NCBI RefSeq assembly: GCF_000952155.1
Contig: NZ_JYON01000032.1
Coordinates: forward strand, 1-56,216
DNA length: 56,216 nt
Source: Aliterella atlantica CENA595
GTDB lineage: Bacteria > Cyanobacteriota > Cyanobacteriia > Cyanobacteriales > Chroococcidiopsidaceae
Direction of reading: 5' to 3'
Each line of letters opens with the position of its first letter. Position 1 is the stretch's first letter. The notes beneath the pieces are model-generated. The model saw only the letters and a program-made list of their open reading frames with translations. It made no database searches and had not been told where the DNA came from. Of the stretch, positions 17,660-26,548 are shown one piece after another. The position numbers were made by a program, and so were the translations under genes.

Positions 17660-17818
17660 TTGGCGACTCTATGGAAAAAAATCAGAGATTGCCAATTTAG
17701 CATAGGAAAATATAAAGTTGGTGCGGTTAAAGAGCGCTCGCGTGTTTACACACATGAAAAACGATGCCATTTCTAAAAACAGCATCATCTATCAATTGCA
17801 AGCTGTGTGTTAACTAAT

Positions 17819-18526
17819 TTACCAAAGCGCTCTCACAGGACGATTTGCTGGAGTAGCTTGAGCTTCTTCAGTATCATCATTGTCTTGAGTTGTTGCTTCA
17901 GTACCAGTAGTAGTTGGACTTGTACCTGTTTGAGTTGTTGCTTCAGTACCAGTAGTAGTTGGACTTGTACCTGTTTGGCTGGTAGTTTCGCCAGTTGTTG
18001 TTGTACCTGTTTGGCTTGTCGCCTCAGCGCCAGTAGTTGAATTTGATTGAGCTACAGTGATATTTGAAGCTACTGATTGAGCATTTAAGGTTGCTGTAAC
18101 CTGCATACCTTGTTGTAGATTCAACCGCTGGATATCGGCTCTTGAAACAGTCATTCTCTGGGTTGTACCGTCTGCCTTCTCAACTGTAACTATTTGCCCG
18201 TTAATGTTTGTAATAGTTCCTGCTACAGTGTTTCCAGGCGCGGTTTGAGTTTGACTAGGAGCAACTTGGGTATTTGTTGGAGTAGTTGGTACGGACTGCG
18301 TAGGTGTTTGACCTGGCGCAACTTGGGTATTCGTTGGAGCGGTAGTTGGTACGGACTGCGTAGGTGTTTGACTTGGAGATTGACCTGCATCCATATTCAT
18401 TTGGCTGTGAATTCCGTCCGAATTGCCTGCTGGAGATTGCTGTGCATTTGCGGAATTGATTGTTAATGTAGAGGTCAATACTAAAAGCATTGTCCCAGTC
18501 ATTAGCTTGATTTGACGCATACTCAC
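17819..18526 (-). CDS. Secreted Thr/Gln-rich low-complexity protein with a small conserved core
   Basis: 235 residues with a signal peptide that likely ends at INSANA-QQ (about residue 29). The centre (about residues 97-155) holds a beta-rich core: GTITNINGQIVTVEKADG followed by TQRMTVSRADIQRLNLQQGM. On both sides are repeats of Thr, Gln, Ser, Pro and Gly. The DNA repeats are near-perfect: a 45-base unit occurs twice at about 17892-17981, and a unit encoding TPTQSVPTT with TNTQVAPGQ occurs twice at about 18247-18372. The core resembles small OB-like domains in DUF5666-type proteins; function is unknown. The repeats may vary between strains. Confidence 0.7.
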   Translation of the reverse strand: MSMRQIKLMTGTMLLVLTSTLTINSANAQQSPAGNSDGIHSQMNMDAGQSPSQTPTQSVPTTAPTNTQVAPGQTPTQSVPTTPTNTQVAPSQTQTAPGNTVAGTITNINGQIVTVEKADGTTQRMTVSRADIQRLNLQQGMQVTATLNAQSVASNITVAQSNSTTGAEATSQTGTTTTGETTSQTGTSPTTTGTEATTQTGTSPTTTGTEATTQDNDDTEEAQATPANRPVRALW

Positions 18527-18796
18527 TAAACCCTCACTTTGACACCAATTTTATAACTACAGCTATCAATAGATTTTCGTATTAACTATCTTTTTGATGT
18601 AGTTATCTGCTCCGCTAACTGTAACGTTAAATACAAAATACTAAATCTATCTATATATATATCTTCTTAACTTCTTTATATGTAATATGCAGTTGAATTT
18701 TAAATTTGCAAAATAGCTATATAGATATTAAATAGGATAAAAACAAAAAAGTTTGGATAGAGTATTTATTATCTAGAAACGGTAAGGAAAAAGAGC

Positions 18797-19378
18797 ATGG
18801 TGAAATCTAATTTGCTACTTAGAAGTTTAGTACCACTGTACGCGCTGGCGTTAGTTTTGGGTATGCAAACACAAACTGCTGCCGAGAAAATTGCTCAAAC
18901 GATCGCTCCACAAAACAATTTGACTCCAGAGATTGCACCTGCCCAAAATATACCTATTTATCAGCAGCAGCCACCTACAAATATCACGCAGACAACAAAT
19001 TTAGTCCTTAAGTTGAGCGATCGCCGCGTTTATTTATATCGGGACAATATACTAGCAACAAGTTATCCAGTTGCTATCGGTAAAGCTGGTTGGGAGACAC
19101 CAGTAGGCAAATACAAAGTTATAGAAATGCAACGCGATCCTTCCTGGCAACATCCCTGGACGGGTAAAATAATTCCTCCTGGTGCAGATAATCCTTTAGG
19201 AGCAAGATGGATCGGGTTTTGGACAGATGGAAAAAACTTTATCGGGTTTCATGGTACTCCGCAAGAAAAGCTCATAGGACAAGCAGTTTCACATGGTTGC
19301 GTGCGGATGCGAAATAAAGACATTTTATCTTTATACGCTCAGGTAGATATTGGTACGCCCGTAACTGTAACGCCGTGA
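18797..19378 (+). CDS. L,D-transpeptidase (YkuD domain)
   Basis: 193 residues with an N-terminal export signal (LLLRSLVPLYALALVLG) and a YkuD catalytic domain. The motif is H152 in GFHGTP and Cys168 in SHGCVRMRN, with the product-end DIGTPVTVTP. The enzyme makes 3-3 peptide crosslinks in murein or attaches proteins to it. The stretch VGKYKVIEMQRDPSWQHPW is typical of cyanobacterial members. The gene lies upstream of the permease pair but with its own spacing of 96 bases, which include an inverted repeat. Confidence 0.92.
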   Translation: MVKSNLLLRSLVPLYALALVLGMQTQTAAEKIAQTIAPQNNLTPEIAPAQNIPIYQQQPPTNITQTTNLVLKLSDRRVYLYRDNILATSYPVAIGKAGWETPVGKYKVIEMQRDPSWQHPWTGKIIPPGADNPLGARWIGFWTDGKNFIGFHGTPQEKLIGQAVSHGCVRMRNKDILSLYAQVDIGTPVTVTP

Positions 19379-19428
19379 TCCCCCTAACCCCCTTGTCCCT
19401 TCTTCGCCTTTAACCTTTTTAGTCTAAA

Positions 19429-19444
19429 ATGTCTTGGCAGACAT
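19429..19444. promoter_or_regulatory. Inverted repeat, possible operator of the permease gene
   Basis: ATGTCT-tggc-AGACAT is a perfect 6-base inverted repeat 30 bases before the permease ATG. The palindrome TTCGCGAA follows at 19444-19451. No regulator is known for it. Confidence 0.35.
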
Positions 19445-19474
19445 TCGCGAAAACGCTCTTGACGTGCAAAACGC

Positions 19475-20518
19475 ATGAATCAACAACAACTGAACAATGC
19501 TTTTACTCTCTTTTTAAGCTTGCTCGTTGAGGCAATGCCATTTTTGCTACTGGGGGTTTTGTTCTCTGGTTTGCTCCTGTTATTTGTCGACGAACGCCAA
19601 TTGATGGCGAAAATGCCTAAAAACCCGTTACTAGGGGCATTAATGGGTAGTTCTATTGGTTTTTTATTTCCGGTGTGCGAATGCGGTAACGTACCTGTAG
19701 CGAGACGGTTGCTAATGCAGGGCGTACCAGCACCAGTAGCAGTAGGATTTTTACTAGCAGCACCAACAATTAACCCGATTGTAATTTGGGCAACTTGGAC
19801 GGCTTTTCGCGATCAGCCAGAAATTGTCGTTCTGCGCGTGATATTTTCTTTAGCGATCGCAACTATTGTCGGATGGGTATTTAGCGCTCAAGCTGACTTA
19901 AGCCAAATCTTACAACCTGCGACCTCAAGAAGTTGGAAAGCAAGCCAAGTCAAGCCCGAACCAAAAGCATCTCTACCAGAAAAAGAAGATTCTCTACCAA
20001 CTTTATTGCAGTCAGGAACGTATTTACTCGCTGGTGCTGGTCAACCTGTACGCATGGATGCTACGGTACTGCAAGCAGATTTAGCTGCAACTTCTCCTGC
20101 TAAACCTCTAACTTATAAGTTGCGTCTATTGTTAGACAACACAGTTCAGGAATTGCGCGAATTAGGGGCTGTATTAGTAATTGGTAGCGCGATCGCTGCT
20201 TTTATTCAAGTTGCTGTCCCGCGTGAGTTTATCCTTGGTTTGGGTGGTAGTCCAATTACATCAATTGTTGCCATGATGGTACTGGCGGCAGTTGTATCGA
20301 TTTGTTCTACTGTAGATTCTTTTTTCGCTCTTTCTTTTGCTTCTACTTTTACTAGCGGTTCTTTGTTAGCTTTTTTGGTTTTTGGACCGATGATCGATCT
20401 CAAGGGTGTAGGTTTGATGCTATCTATATTCAAACCTAAAGCTATATTCTACTTGTTTGCTTTAGCTGCACAATTAACGTTTTTATTTACTTTAATTGTC
20501 AATTTGTACGTTATTTGA
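19475..20518 (+). CDS. DUF318/ArsP-like permease (YcgR type)
   Basis: 347 residues with about eight membrane segments in two halves. The first half has the signature FPVCECGNVPVARRLL and GFLLAAPTINPIVI; the second has STVDSFFALSFA and FGPMIDLKG. This family includes organoarsenical and possible metal exporters. The loop between halves (about residues 148-205) is hydrophilic. The next gene encodes a TIGR03943 protein, the usual partner of this permease in many bacteria, suggesting a two-component transport unit. Substrate is not known; divalent metals are a family-level guess. Confidence 0.83.
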   Translation: MNQQQLNNAFTLFLSLLVEAMPFLLLGVLFSGLLLLFVDERQLMAKMPKNPLLGALMGSSIGFLFPVCECGNVPVARRLLMQGVPAPVAVGFLLAAPTINPIVIWATWTAFRDQPEIVVLRVIFSLAIATIVGWVFSAQADLSQILQPATSRSWKASQVKPEPKASLPEKEDSLPTLLQSGTYLLAGAGQPVRMDATVLQADLAATSPAKPLTYKLRLLLDNTVQELRELGAVLVIGSAIAAFIQVAVPREFILGLGGSPITSIVAMMVLAAVVSICSTVDSFFALSFASTFTSGSLLAFLVFGPMIDLKGVGLMLSIFKPKAIFYLFALAAQLTFLFTLIVNLYVI

Positions 20519-20548
20519 AAATCTGGCTTATTGTTCGTTCTGGCGGTT

Positions 20549-20569
20549 AGACGTAGCAGTGCTACGTCT
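20549..20569. repeat. Palindromic dispersed repeat between permease and TIGR03943 genes
   Basis: AGACGTAGCA-g-TGCTACGTCT, a near-perfect hairpin of the type scattered in cyanobacterial genomes. No T-run follows, so it is more likely an RNA hairpin or repeat than a terminator. Confidence 0.7.
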
Positions 20570-20591
20570 CTACATTGTTTGATTACCTTTT

Positions 20592-21335
20592 ATGAAACTG
20601 AAAACTAAACTACTACCTTGGCTCGATGTACTGGCGATCGCCGCTTGGGGTATTTTGATGCTGAAATACTGGCATACTGGCAAATTGAACTTACTCATTC
20701 ACCGCGATTACTTTTGGCTGGTAATTGCTGGGGGTATTGGGTTAACAATTGTTAGCAGCTTAAAGGCGTTGGAATTATTGCGTCGGCGTACTACCATACC
20801 CGATCCCCAGCACGTAACTTTATTTCCACCTGGTTTAAGTAGCGCTTTACTGCTAGCAACAGCAATTTTAGGTTTGACAGTGACACCCCGCGTATTTGCT
20901 AGCGAAACTGCGCTGCAACGCGGCGTAACTGATTTTTTGCAGTCAACGCGATCTCAACCTCAAGCTTTTCGCGCCTCAGTCCGCCCTGAAGAACGCAGTC
21001 TTATCGACTGGGTACGTACTCTCAATGTTTACCCCGAACCTGACGCATATACTGGGCAAAAAGTCAAGGTTCAAGGCTTTGCAATCCATCCTTCAGAACT
21101 ACCGCAGGATTATATTTTGCTGTCGCGGTTTGTAATTACTTGCTGTGCAGCTGATGCATATCCGGTAGGATTGCCAGTTAAACTTAGCCAAAACCGTCAG
21201 GCATACCCGCCCGATGCTTGGTTAGAAGTGGAAGGGACAATGATTACAGAGAACTTGCAAAACAAGCGCCAATTAACAATTCAAGCAAATTCTCTCAAAC
21301 CTATTCCACAGCCGAAGAATCCTTACGATTATTGA
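20592..21335 (+). CDS. TIGR03943 family membrane protein (YcgQ type)
   Basis: 247 residues. Two or three membrane segments lie in the first 110 residues, followed by a soluble C-terminal domain with GQKVKVQGFAIHPSELPQDY, LSRFVITCCAADAYPVGLPV and WLEVEGTMI. The paired CC in FVITCCAAD is a strong family mark and could bind a metal. It follows the permease by 73 bases and is almost surely its functional partner. The last 7 bases overlap the convergent protease gene. Function is unknown beyond the association. Confidence 0.8.
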   Translation: MKLKTKLLPWLDVLAIAAWGILMLKYWHTGKLNLLIHRDYFWLVIAGGIGLTIVSSLKALELLRRRTTIPDPQHVTLFPPGLSSALLLATAILGLTVTPRVFASETALQRGVTDFLQSTRSQPQAFRASVRPEERSLIDWVRTLNVYPEPDAYTGQKVKVQGFAIHPSELPQDYILLSRFVITCCAADAYPVGLPVKLSQNRQAYPPDAWLEVEGTMITENLQNKRQLTIQANSLKPIPQPKNPYDY

Positions 21336-22615
21336 TCGCGTTGTTGTGCAGGTAATGATTCTAGGGTCACAGCTACTTGCGACGACTTTTGACCGCGTTG
21401 AATAGTTAGTTGCAGTTGACTGCCTACTGCAGCGCGTTCTACTAGCTGCTGTACTTGTTCTGTTTTGGTTACAGGACTGTTGTTAATCGATTGAATTACA
21501 TCTCCTGCTTGCAAGCCTGCATCGTCTGCTGGCGAATTAGGGACAATCCGAGTCAATAAAATTCCTTGGTTAGCAGCTACGCGAATACGACCGCGCGATT
21601 CTACTTCTAATTGTTCCCTAATTTCTGGTGTGAGCGTTACCATCTGCACGCCTAAATAGGAATGATCTACTTTGCCTTTGGTAATTAACTGTTGGGCAAT
21701 TCCTTGGACTGTATTAATGGGAATAGCAAAACCCAAACCTTGAGCGCCGCTAATAATGGCTGTATTCATGCCGATAACTTCGCCACGAGCATTTAATAAC
21801 GGTCCGCCAGAGTTACCAGGATTGATTGCTGTATCTGTTTGAATAAAGCCGACACGCTTATCTGCAACGCCAATAGCACTGCTAGAACGGTCTGTGGCGC
21901 TAATAATGCCTGCTGTGACTGTATTATCTAAACCTAAAGGATTGCCGATCGCAATTACCCATTCTCCAGGTTGCAGCACGCTGGAGTTGCCAATAGGGAC
22001 AACTGGTAGCTCGCTCGCGTCAATTTTTATTACAGCCACGTCTGTAACTGGATCTTCCCCTACTACTTCCCCCCGAAAATCCCGCCCATCTTTGAGAGTA
22101 ACGCTAACTGTATCCGCGCCATTTACGACGTGGGAATTGGTGAGAATTTGCCCATTGGCATTGATAATAAAGCCAGAGCCAGTACCGCGCTCTACGCGCC
22201 TTGCAGGTGGCGCAGAACCGAAAAATCGCCGCATTACCGGATCGTCAAATTCATCAGGTATTTGACTGCTAACAGTTCTAGCGGCATTAATTCTCACTAC
22301 CGCAGGTCCTACTTTTTGCACAGCGGCAACTACAAAGTTAGGATCGGTAGGATTGGCGGGAATTGCTGCGGTGCGATCGCTTTGTGGAGAAATACTTAAA
22401 GGCTGAGGTGATGCTGGATTTTGACGACTTTGAGGTAACGAGCATCCACCTAATGACATTGCTAATCCAGCAAACAGGTATATTACTTGCCGATGGGATT
22501 TGCCAATTCTAGAGTTATTTTTCTGGCTGTTATGGTTCTTCAAAATACTTACAGCCTGGTTTGGGAGCGGAAAATTGCGATCGCTTGTCCTCATCTGTCT
22601 TTTTTTCTCTATCAA
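21329..22615 (-). CDS. Deg/HtrA-type serine protease with PDZ domain, lipoprotein
   Basis: 428 residues. A lipobox-like LGGC ends at Cys58 after a hydrophobic stretch, suggesting a lipid anchor. The trypsin-like domain has triad His162 (TNSHVV), Asp192 (TDVAVIKID) and Ser269 (GNSGGP). One PDZ domain occupies about residues 320-420 (ILLTRIVPNSPADDAGLQAG). This is the HhoA/HhoB/HtrA layout of cyanobacteria, used in quality control outside the cytoplasm. The first 40 residues are polar, so a later start near residue 40 is possible, although an extended n-region is common in this family. It lies divergently next to dnaA. Confidence 0.9.
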   Translation of the reverse strand: MIEKKRQMRTSDRNFPLPNQAVSILKNHNSQKNNSRIGKSHRQVIYLFAGLAMSLGGCSLPQSRQNPASPQPLSISPQSDRTAAIPANPTDPNFVVAAVQKVGPAVVRINAARTVSSQIPDEFDDPVMRRFFGSAPPARRVERGTGSGFIINANGQILTNSHVVNGADTVSVTLKDGRDFRGEVVGEDPVTDVAVIKIDASELPVVPIGNSSVLQPGEWVIAIGNPLGLDNTVTAGIISATDRSSSAIGVADKRVGFIQTDTAINPGNSGGPLLNARGEVIGMNTAIISGAQGLGFAIPINTVQGIAQQLITKGKVDHSYLGVQMVTLTPEIREQLEVESRGRIRVAANQGILLTRIVPNSPADDAGLQAGDVIQSINNSPVTKTEQVQQLVERAAVGSQLQLTIQRGQKSSQVAVTLESLPAQQRDQ

Positions 22616-22802
22616 ATTAAGTTGGTGGGTAGTAATATGCTCTGTTAATGAGTTAGCAGCTACTTATAAGCATACAAGTATAAAAATACTTAGTCCGGTT
22701 CCGTATTGTATTGCTTTGCCAATCTCATATTTCTATTTTTGCTAAATTGGTTGCTTGCTCGTATTTTTTAATTGTGACAGTTAACAGCAGAGGTGGTTAA
22801 AG

Positions 22803-24161
22803 GTGGAACTTACGCTTGAGACTCTTTGGAGTCAGGTACTAGAACGCTTACAAGTACAGTTGAGCAGACCTACCTTTGAAACTTGGATTAAAACTGCTAG
22901 TGCTAAACAGTTGGAGGATAATTGTTTGGTAATTTGCACGCCTAACCCTTTTGCTCGTAACTGGTTGCAAAAGTATTATGTCAAAACGATCGCCGATGTA
23001 GTCCAAGATATCATTGGTTGTCCTGTTGAAATTCAAATTACGGTTGCTAATGGTGAAGGGGTAACTCAATTTAGAGAAACCGAAGTTGCCGAACCTGAAT
23101 TGATGCCGCAAAATTTATCGCATACGCATTCTAGACCTACAGAATTGAATCTTAAATATGTATTTTCTCGATTTGTTGTCGGTGCAAATAGCCGTATGGC
23201 TCATGCAGCTTCGCTAGCAGTTGCCGAATCGCCAGGACGCGAGTTTAATCCTTTGTTTCTATGCGGTGGTGTAGGATTGGGGAAAACTCATTTAATGCAA
23301 GCGATCGGACATTATCGCTGGGAAATTTGCCCCGATTCTAAAATATTTTATGTCTCTACAGAAAAGTTTACTAACGATCTAATTGCCTCGATTCGCAACA
23401 ATAGTACGCAAAGCTTCCGCGAACATTATCGCGCTGCAGATGTGCTGTTGGTAGATGATATTCAATTTATTGAGGGTAAAGAATCTACTCAAGAAGAGTT
23501 TTTCCATACTTTCAATACTTTACATGAGGCTGGCAAGCAAGTTGTCATTGCTAGCGATCGCTTACCCAACCAAATCCCGCGTTTGCAAGAGCGGTTATGT
23601 TCGCGCTTTTCGATGGGTTTGATTGCTGATATTCAATCGCCTGATTTGGAAACTCGGATGGCAATTCTGCAAAAGAAAGCCGAATATGAAAATATGCGCT
23701 TGCCTAGAGATGTGATTGAGTATATTGCTTGCAATTACACATCTAATATTAGAGAGCTAGAGGGAGCTTTGATTCGGGCTGTTGCTTATATTTCGATTTC
23801 CGGATTGCCAATGACAGTAGAAAATCTCGCGCCTGTATTGCATCCTGTGGGAGAAAAACTTGATTCTTCGCCAGAAATAATCTTAAAGGCGATCGCCGAG
23901 CAGTTTGATATTTCGATTGAGGAGCTTAAAGGTGCTTCGCGGCGGCGAGAAATTAGTTGGGCAAGGCAAATAGGAATGTATTTGATGCGGCAACATACTA
24001 AACTGAGCTTGCCGAGAATTGGCGAAGAATTTGGCGGCAAAGACCATACTACTGTGATGTACAGTTGCGACAAAATTGCCCAAATGTCTACCACCGATCC
24101 GCATCTAGGTCAAACTTTACGACAGTTGAGCGATCGGATTAATTTGGCGACTCGTTCTTGA
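22803..24161 (+). CDS. dnaA: Chromosomal replication initiator DnaA
   Basis: 452 residues, starting with GTG (MELTLETLWSQVLERLQ) after AGAGGTGG-type sequence. Domain I is at the N-terminus. The AAA+ domain has GGVGLGKTHLMQAIG (Walker A) and VDDIQFIEGKESTQEEF (Walker B and sensor). The C-terminal DNA-binding domain has the signature GGKDHTTVMYSCDKI. Cyanobacterial DnaA has a short linker, as here (about residues 85-115). Seven DnaA boxes lie directly downstream, before dnaN. Confidence 0.97.
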   Translation: MELTLETLWSQVLERLQVQLSRPTFETWIKTASAKQLEDNCLVICTPNPFARNWLQKYYVKTIADVVQDIIGCPVEIQITVANGEGVTQFRETEVAEPELMPQNLSHTHSRPTELNLKYVFSRFVVGANSRMAHAASLAVAESPGREFNPLFLCGGVGLGKTHLMQAIGHYRWEICPDSKIFYVSTEKFTNDLIASIRNNSTQSFREHYRAADVLLVDDIQFIEGKESTQEEFFHTFNTLHEAGKQVVIASDRLPNQIPRLQERLCSRFSMGLIADIQSPDLETRMAILQKKAEYENMRLPRDVIEYIACNYTSNIRELEGALIRAVAYISISGLPMTVENLAPVLHPVGEKLDSSPEIILKAIAEQFDISIEELKGASRRREISWARQIGMYLMRQHTKLSLPRIGEEFGGKDHTTVMYSCDKIAQMSTTDPHLGQTLRQLSDRINLATRS

Positions 24162-24652
24162 AACTTATCTCTAACTTAACCAACGTATAAAAAATTATTA
24201 ATCTAAATGCCTTGTGGAAAAACCACTTTTTTTTGGGGAAAACTTGGGTAAAACTCTGTGGAAAACTCGTCTTTTTGCAGGGAAAACTTGACTAAGTATA
24301 ATTACTCTGTGGAAAACTTAAGGTTTTTTCCACAAGTTTTCCACAGGCAGCTACGCTCTTGAGAGTGCTTGCAGAGCAGAAAACAGGATCTTTTCCACAG
24401 TTTCCACAGCCCCTACTACTACTAATTAAAAATATTATTTAGATAGTAATAGTCTATATGCAGTAATTGATATTTAGTACATATATACTATACACTATAG
24501 ATGCTAGGATATTTTTCTCAACCAAATTGGATTTGTAGCATTGCTGGGTTAGCAATAACTTAGCAGTGTGGGAATAAGCCACAAAACAGTTAAATTATTA
24601 GCTTAGAGAAGTTGCCAAGTTTTCACACGCTCTTACAGGGAATTCAACATCA
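24162..24652. other. Probable replication origin (oriC) between dnaA and dnaN
   Basis: Seven 9-base boxes are visible. TGTGGAAAA occurs at 24213, 24257 and 24308; TTTTCCACA at 24326, 24337 and 24391; GTTTCCACA at 24400. Boxes at 24308-24319 and 24334-24345 form a perfect 12-base inverted repeat. Degenerate copies (GGGAAAACTTG) lie between. An AT-rich stretch without boxes follows (about 24416-24520) and may be the unwinding element. The dnaA-dnaN position is a known oriC site in some cyanobacteria. Confidence 0.75.
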
Positions 24653-25783
24653 ATGAAATTAGTTTGCAATCAAACTGACCTAAACGCTCATCTCTCCCTC
24701 GTAAGTCGTGCCGTACCTTCACGCCCGACGCATCCAATTTTGGCAAACGTGTTGTTGATAGCAAACGCGCAAACACAGCAATTAAGTTTGACAGCTTTTG
24801 ATTTGAGTTTGGGGATAAAAACAAGCTTTAATGCAGAAGTAGAAGTCGGCGGAGAAATTGCCCTACCAGCTAAATTGATGGGCGATATTGTTTCGCGTCT
24901 CCCTGCAGGAGAAATCAGGCTAGAACAAACGCAAGAGGGGGCTTTAGGGGTTAGCCTTATTTCTGCCTCTGGGCGCTACCAAGTGCGCGGTATGGAAGTA
25001 GATGAATTTCCCGAATTACCAGTAATTGAAGAGGGAGAGGCTATATATCTACCAGTAGAAGCCTTAATGGATGGGCTGCGCTCTGCTTTATTTGCAACCA
25101 GTAGCGATGATACCAAGCAAATTCTTACAGGGTTGCATTTGACAGTTAAGCAAGACTCCTTAGAATTTGCGGCTACTGACGGACACCGATTGGCGGTAGT
25201 AGAAACTACTAATACTGGCGATGCGGCTGCGGGGCTAGAGGTAACAGTACCAGCGCGATCGCTGCGCGAATTAGAACGGATGTTAGGGATAGGCGATGCT
25301 ACCGAGCCATTAGCAATGCATCAAGGGCAAGGGCAGATTATATTTGAGTGGGCAGAGCAACGCTTAACTAGCAGAATATTGGAAGGACAATATCCAGCTT
25401 ATCGGCAATTAATTCCCCGCCAATTTGAGCGCCAAATTACTCTAGAGCGCAAGCAGCTACTAAGTGCTTTGGAGAGAATTGCTGTGATGGCAGACCAGAA
25501 GAACAATATTGTCAAATTTAGTATTGACAGCTTAAATGAAGAATTGTCTTTATCTGTAGAAGCTCAAGACGTTGGTAGTGGGAGAGAATCAATCAAAGCG
25601 CAAATATCTGGAGAAGATTTAGATTTTGCTTTTAATATTAAGTATCTGATGGATGGGTTGAAAGCTTTACCTACCAATGAAATTACAATGGAAGTAAATA
25701 CAGCTACTAGCCCGATTATTTTGACACCCTTGGGTAGCTTGAAAATGACATATTTGATTATGCCCGTACAAATTCGCACTTAA
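24653..25783 (+). CDS. dnaN: DNA polymerase III beta subunit (sliding clamp)
   Basis: 376 residues, matching the three-domain clamp. The start MKLVCNQTDLNAHLSLVSRAVPS and the end TPLGSLKMTYLIMPVQIRT are typical; the last residues form part of the cleft that binds polymerase peptides. KQILTGLHL and EFAATDGHRLAVVE are conserved segments of the middle. It is the gene after the oriC region on the same strand as dnaA. Confidence 0.97.
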   Translation: MKLVCNQTDLNAHLSLVSRAVPSRPTHPILANVLLIANAQTQQLSLTAFDLSLGIKTSFNAEVEVGGEIALPAKLMGDIVSRLPAGEIRLEQTQEGALGVSLISASGRYQVRGMEVDEFPELPVIEEGEAIYLPVEALMDGLRSALFATSSDDTKQILTGLHLTVKQDSLEFAATDGHRLAVVETTNTGDAAAGLEVTVPARSLRELERMLGIGDATEPLAMHQGQGQIIFEWAEQRLTSRILEGQYPAYRQLIPRQFERQITLERKQLLSALERIAVMADQKNNIVKFSIDSLNEELSLSVEAQDVGSGRESIKAQISGEDLDFAFNIKYLMDGLKALPTNEITMEVNTATSPIILTPLGSLKMTYLIMPVQIRT

Positions 25784-25790
25784 GAGTTAA

Positions 25791-25922
25791 TTAGGGATAA
25801 TTGTTAGGATTGTCAAACAGCAATCCTTGTGCGATCGCTACATTACCCAAGCGGTTATCCGCAGACAGAAAAACTAATTGCATTTGTTGTGTAATAGATA
25901 AAGTCAAATTGAGCCTCGTTCT
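25791..25922 (-). pseudogene. C-terminal stub of a PIN-domain toxin
   Basis: Downstream of the DUF104 antitoxin, in another frame, an open stretch of 43 codons ends at a TAA (25791-25793). It contains LVFLSADNRLGNVAIAQGLL and then FDNPNNYP, the usual C-terminus of PIN ribonuclease toxins (SADxRL ... NPN). The N-terminal catalytic acids and most of the domain are absent, so the toxin has been deleted and only its tail remains. The call rests on this motif pattern. Confidence 0.6.
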
Positions 25923-26206
25923 TCAATAATTATCTCTGATAGGGGCTTACCAGAATATTGCCCAAGCCTTTGCGCTAGTTCCCGACAGGCTTCTTCGGAA
26001 ACTGGTTCGATATCATCACGACGAGAAGGAGGAGTGACTATACCTGCTGCTACTAGAGACTGAATTACCTCTTCGATTGACGAAGCCGTTTCATCAGTTA
26101 AAACTTGTAAAACTTGAATCAGTACAGTTTGCCCATCTTTTAGTGGTAAAGGATCTTCAGGGTGCAGTACGCCATTAGAGTAGACAGCCGTGATAGTTTT
26201 TGACAT
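25904..26206 (-). CDS. DUF104 antitoxin, now without intact toxin
   Basis: 100 residues. The N-terminus SKTITAVYSNGVLHPEDPLPL then DGQTVLIQVL is the DUF104 (AF2212-like) antitoxin domain. The rest is an acidic helical tail. DUF104 proteins normally pair with PIN-domain toxins encoded just downstream. Here the downstream sequence keeps only about 40 residues of the toxin's C-terminus, so the antitoxin is an orphan. It may persist through cross-neutralisation or drift. Confidence 0.75.
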   Translation of the reverse strand: MSKTITAVYSNGVLHPEDPLPLKDGQTVLIQVLQVLTDETASSIEEVIQSLVAAGIVTPPSRRDDIEPVSEEACRELAQRLGQYSGKPLSEIIIEERGSI

Positions 26207-26250
26207 AGTTAGCGCAGTTTTGAAGTTGAACTTGACTATAGCGTAACAAA

Positions 26251-26300
26251 GTGGGTACGTTGACTTGCAACGTGCCTATGGGAGAGGCGATCGCACTATA
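26251..26300. repeat. Diverged dispersed hairpin repeat
   Basis: GGTACGTTG-actt-GCAACGTGCC followed by GGAGAGGCGATCGCACTA. It resembles the reverse complement of the 6458/7674/38439 repeat family. It overlaps the 5' end of the frameshifted small gene; a related GGAGAGGCGATCGCACTA segment lies at about 26781-26800. Confidence 0.5.
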
Positions 26301-26548
26301 CAGCGATGAATTACAATTAACAGCAACAAATTTAGGCTGAGGTAATTCAGATAGAAGCAAGAACAAAAGCAGCATTAGAGCAAGCCTATGTTGCTCTACA
26401 AGAAATTGTTGCTAATCTTTATGTAGAGGCAGAACAAGCTGTTATGGAAGATAACTTTGCAGATGCAAGCTTGCTGCAAAGTCAGGCTGATAATTTGTAT
26501 CAAGTAGCTGAAAACTTAGGATTTTTAATTGCAGAGGTTGACCAATGA
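26278..26548 (+). pseudogene. Frameshifted small gene upstream of a 63-aa gene
   Basis: Read from ATG 26278, the frame runs MGEAIALYSDELQLTATNLG and stops at TGA 26338-26340. If one G is skipped after TTA (26332-26335 region), it continues as AEVIQIEARTKAALEQAY and then a long helical stretch to TGA 26546-26548. The second frame, from 26341 on, has no standard start codon. Its stop overlaps the next gene's ATG as ATGA, the mark of coupled translation. The parsimonious reading is a one-base insertion in an approximately 90-residue gene; use of ATA or ATT as a start is the alternative. Confidence 0.5.

Noticed and set aside
17889..18372. Possible CRISPR-like or non-coding repeat array
   Set aside because: The repeats are in frame within a secreted low-complexity protein and have no spacers.
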